From the NCBI GenBank assembly GCA_910589135.1, contig CAJUSL010000004.1, positions 31,893 through 48,982 on the forward strand: DNA of 17,090 nt, in the 5' to 3' direction. A program made the position numbers and the translations under genes. The DNA comes from an uncultured Eggerthellaceae bacterium. Lineage in GTDB: Bacteria > Actinomycetota > Coriobacteriia > Coriobacteriales > Eggerthellaceae. Positions within the stretch are counted from its first letter, which is position 1. Each line of letters begins with the position of its first letter. Shown here piece after piece: positions 13,066 to 17,090 of the stretch. Under the pieces are notes generated by a model. That model was not told the DNA's origin. It saw only the letters and a list, made by a program, of their open reading frames with translations, and searched no databases.

Positions 13066-14406
13066 TTACAAAGCCTCGATAACCTCGGCAATCTTGCGCG
13101 CCCAGCGGTCGGCGTCGTCTTGCGAGGCCGCCTCCACCATGACGCGCACGACCGGCTCGGTGCCGCTCGGGCGCAGCAGCACGCGGCCATCGTCGCCCAG
13201 GACGGCTTCGGCCTCGGACACGGCGGCAGCGACCACATCGCTGTCGACAACGGCCTCCTTGTCGGAGACCTTCACGTTGACGAGCACCTGCGGGAACTTC
13301 TCCATGATGGCCGCGGCCTCCGCCACGCTCTTGCCCGAGCGCTTCACGGCGGCCATGAACTGCACGGCGGTCATGAGGCCGTCGCCCGTGGAGTTGTGCT
13401 CCAGCAAGATCATGTGGCCCGACTGCTCGCCGCCGATGGAATACCCGCTCGCGCGCATCTCCTCCAGCACGTAGCGGTCGCCCACCTTGGTCTGCACGAC
13501 GTTGATGCCGGCGTCGCGCATGGCGTGCGTGAACCCGAGGTTGCTCATGACGGTGGTGACCACCGTGTCGTTCGCGAGCACCCCGCGCGCCTTCATGTCG
13601 ACGGCCATGACCGCCTCCATCACGTCGCCGTCGATCTCGTCGCCCTCGGGGGTGACCAGCATCACGCGGTCGGCGTCGCCGTCGTGGGCAACGCCGATGT
13701 CGGCGCCCTTCTCGGCCACGAACGCGCGCAAAGGCTCGAGGTGCGTGCTTCCGCACTGCACGTTGATGTCGGTGCCGTCGTAGTCGTCGTTGATCACGTG
13801 CACCTCGGCGCCCAGGCGGCGGAACGCCTCGGGGCTCGTCTGGCAGGAGGCGCCGTGCCCCGCGTCGATGGCCACGGAGTAGCCTTCGAAGTCGATGCCT
13901 TGGTCCTTGATGGACGACACGGCATGCGCCACGTAGATCTCGTTCGCGTCCTTGAGCGGCACCGCGAAGCCGAGGTCGTCGCCCTGCGGCATGCCTTCAG
14001 GCCCGCGCGCCTCCAAGCCCCCGCCCGTGACGAACGCCTCGATCTCGTCCTCCACGGCATCGGGCAGCTTGAAGCCCTGCGCGTCGAACAGCTTGATGCC
14101 GTTGTACTCGGGCGGGTTGTGCGACGCCGAGATCACGGCGCCCCCCGCCGCGTTCAGCTTGCGCACGAGCAGCGCCACGGCCGGCGTGGGCACGACGCCC
14201 GCAAGCAGCGCGGTGCCGCCGGCGCTGGCGATGCCGGCGACCATCGCCGACTCCAGCATGTCGCCGGACAGGCGCGTGTCCTTGCCAACCACGATGGTCT
14301 TGCCCAGAAACGCCACGGCGGCCTGGCCGAGGCGGTAGGCGACCTGGTTGGTGAGCTCCACGTTCGCAACGCCGCGAACGCCATCGGTTCCGAACAAGCG
14401 TGCCAT
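13066..14406 (-). CDS. glmM: Phosphoglucosamine mutase
   Basis: GlmM converts glucosamine-6-phosphate to glucosamine-1-phosphate for UDP-GlcNAc and so for peptidoglycan. With the start chosen here the protein has 446 residues, normal for the family. MARLFGTDGVRG is the usual N-terminus. The phosphoserine loop is ISASHNPPEYNGIK with S95 as the catalytic residue. The metal loop is DGDADR (242-247), the sugar-binding loop GEQSGH (326-331), and the phosphate-binding loop RPSGTEP (412-418). Two ATGs are adjacent (14409 and 14406). The second has GAGG at six bases instead of three and overlaps the hisE stop as TGATG, so it is preferred. It is last in the rpoC-hisE-glmM row; no promoter of its own is evident. 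Confidence 0.96.
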   Translation of the reverse strand: MARLFGTDGVRGVANVELTNQVAYRLGQAAVAFLGKTIVVGKDTRLSGDMLESAMVAGIASAGGTALLAGVVPTPAVALLVRKLNAAGGAVISASHNPPEYNGIKLFDAQGFKLPDAVEDEIEAFVTGGGLEARGPEGMPQGDDLGFAVPLKDANEIYVAHAVSSIKDQGIDFEGYSVAIDAGHGASCQTSPEAFRRLGAEVHVINDDYDGTDINVQCGSTHLEPLRAFVAEKGADIGVAHDGDADRVMLVTPEGDEIDGDVMEAVMAVDMKARGVLANDTVVTTVMSNLGFTHAMRDAGINVVQTKVGDRYVLEEMRASGYSIGGEQSGHMILLEHNSTGDGLMTAVQFMAAVKRSGKSVAEAAAIMEKFPQVLVNVKVSDKEAVVDSDVVAAAVSEAEAVLGDDGRVLLRPSGTEPVVRVMVEAASQDDADRWARKIAEVIEAL

Positions 14407-14846
14407 CATTTACCTCGATTCACGTGCTCTGGCTGCAGGCGCACCATACCCGGATGGATGCTTATCTCGTCATCGGTCATGCGGGAGTTCATCTCGGCTG
14501 CCAGCTCGTCTGTGGGGATGCCGTAGCGCTCGAGAATCACCAGCAGATGGTAGATTACATCCCCTGCCTCGTAGCGCAGGTGGTCCAAGGCCGCGTCGTA
14601 GAGGGCGTCGCTGTTAGAGTACGCGTCCAGCATATCGGCTTCCTTGGCAGCCAAGGCAACCTCGCCGGCCTCCTCCATCAGCTTCTTCACCAACGTGTCC
14701 AAGGGTCCGTTGAGCAGACGATAGGTGTAGCTCTCCTCACCGGCGGCGCTACGGGCATGGATGGTGCCGGCCAACACGTCCAGGGACGCCCCGATCTGCG
14801 AATCGGGTGCGTCCCCAGCCGCGTCGATGTAGGTCTTGCCAGGCAT
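14406..14846 (-). CDS. hisE: Phosphoribosyl-ATP pyrophosphatase
   Basis: HisE hydrolyses phosphoribosyl-ATP to phosphoribosyl-AMP, the second step of histidine synthesis. The protein has 146 residues. The catalytic MazG-like all-alpha domain spans about 38-112: KKLMEEAGEVALAAK with E58, E59 and E62, then RYEAGDVIYHLLVIL with E93 and D96, which form the usual Mg-binding set. There is an N-terminal extension of about 20 residues and a C-terminal tail of about 30 residues beyond the domain, longer than the common 90-110 residue single-domain HisE. Its ATG directly follows the rpoC TAG (TAGATG), and its TGA overlaps the glmM start. GAGGAG lies 13 bases upstream inside rpoC, so reinitiation after rpoC is likely. 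No other his gene is in the window. Confidence 0.9.
   Translation of the reverse strand: MPGKTYIDAAGDAPDSQIGASLDVLAGTIHARSAAGEESYTYRLLNGPLDTLVKKLMEEAGEVALAAKEADMLDAYSNSDALYDAALDHLRYEAGDVIYHLLVILERYGIPTDELAAEMNSRMTDDEISIHPGMVRLQPEHVNRGK

Positions 14847-17090
<2,244 letters not shown>

Noticed and set aside
12564..13250. Frames across the inverted repeats next to glmM
   Set aside because: They run through palindromes, are similar on both strands only because of the repeat, and lack start signals.

Overview
The window is a GC-rich chromosomal segment from an actinobacterium, most likely of class Coriobacteriia (Eggerthellaceae type). That placement is inference. It rests on base composition, strong AGGAGG-type ribosome binding sites, an RpoC with a long acidic C-terminal extension, a 4Fe-4S-type PurF and a DUF5714-like protein. 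No rRNA, tRNA, CRISPR array or complete transposase was seen.

Layout. (1) 1-2407, minus strand: purM, then purN, then the 5' part of an unrecognised, possibly XdhC-like protein that runs off the window start. (2) 2408-4043: a less GC-rich accessory stretch with one plus-strand gene for a putative PD-(D/E)XK-like nuclease domain protein, which may be leaderless, followed by about 400 bp without a credible gene. (3) 4044-6536, minus strand: a 39-residue membrane protein, a class B sortase and purF, with sortase and purF overlapping as ATGA. (4) 6612-11305, minus strand: a two-domain polyphosphate:AMP phosphotransferase, then polyphosphate kinase 1 with a 260-residue disordered-looking tail. (5) 11431-12554, plus strand: a gamma-class carbonic anhydrase-like protein and a shortened DUF5714-type cysteine-rich protein, separated by a 79-bp REP-like palindrome. 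(6) 12555-13065: gene-free DNA with a terminator candidate and two large imperfect inverted repeats. (7) 13066-17090, minus strand: the 3' half of rpoC, then hisE, then glmM, joined by TAG-ATG and TGATG junctions.

How the genes fit together. purM, purN and purF give three steps of de novo IMP synthesis, split into two blocks by the nuclease-like gene. The pap-ppk1 pair covers polyphosphate synthesis and its use to phosphorylate AMP. rpoC-hisE-glmM links transcription, histidine synthesis and cell-wall precursor supply in one apparent transcript. The main non-routine observations are the RpoC C-terminal extension with a helix-hairpin-helix segment and repeated acidic-LLG motifs, the PPK1 tail, the small membrane protein in the sortase-purF unit, and the palindromic repeats between genes.
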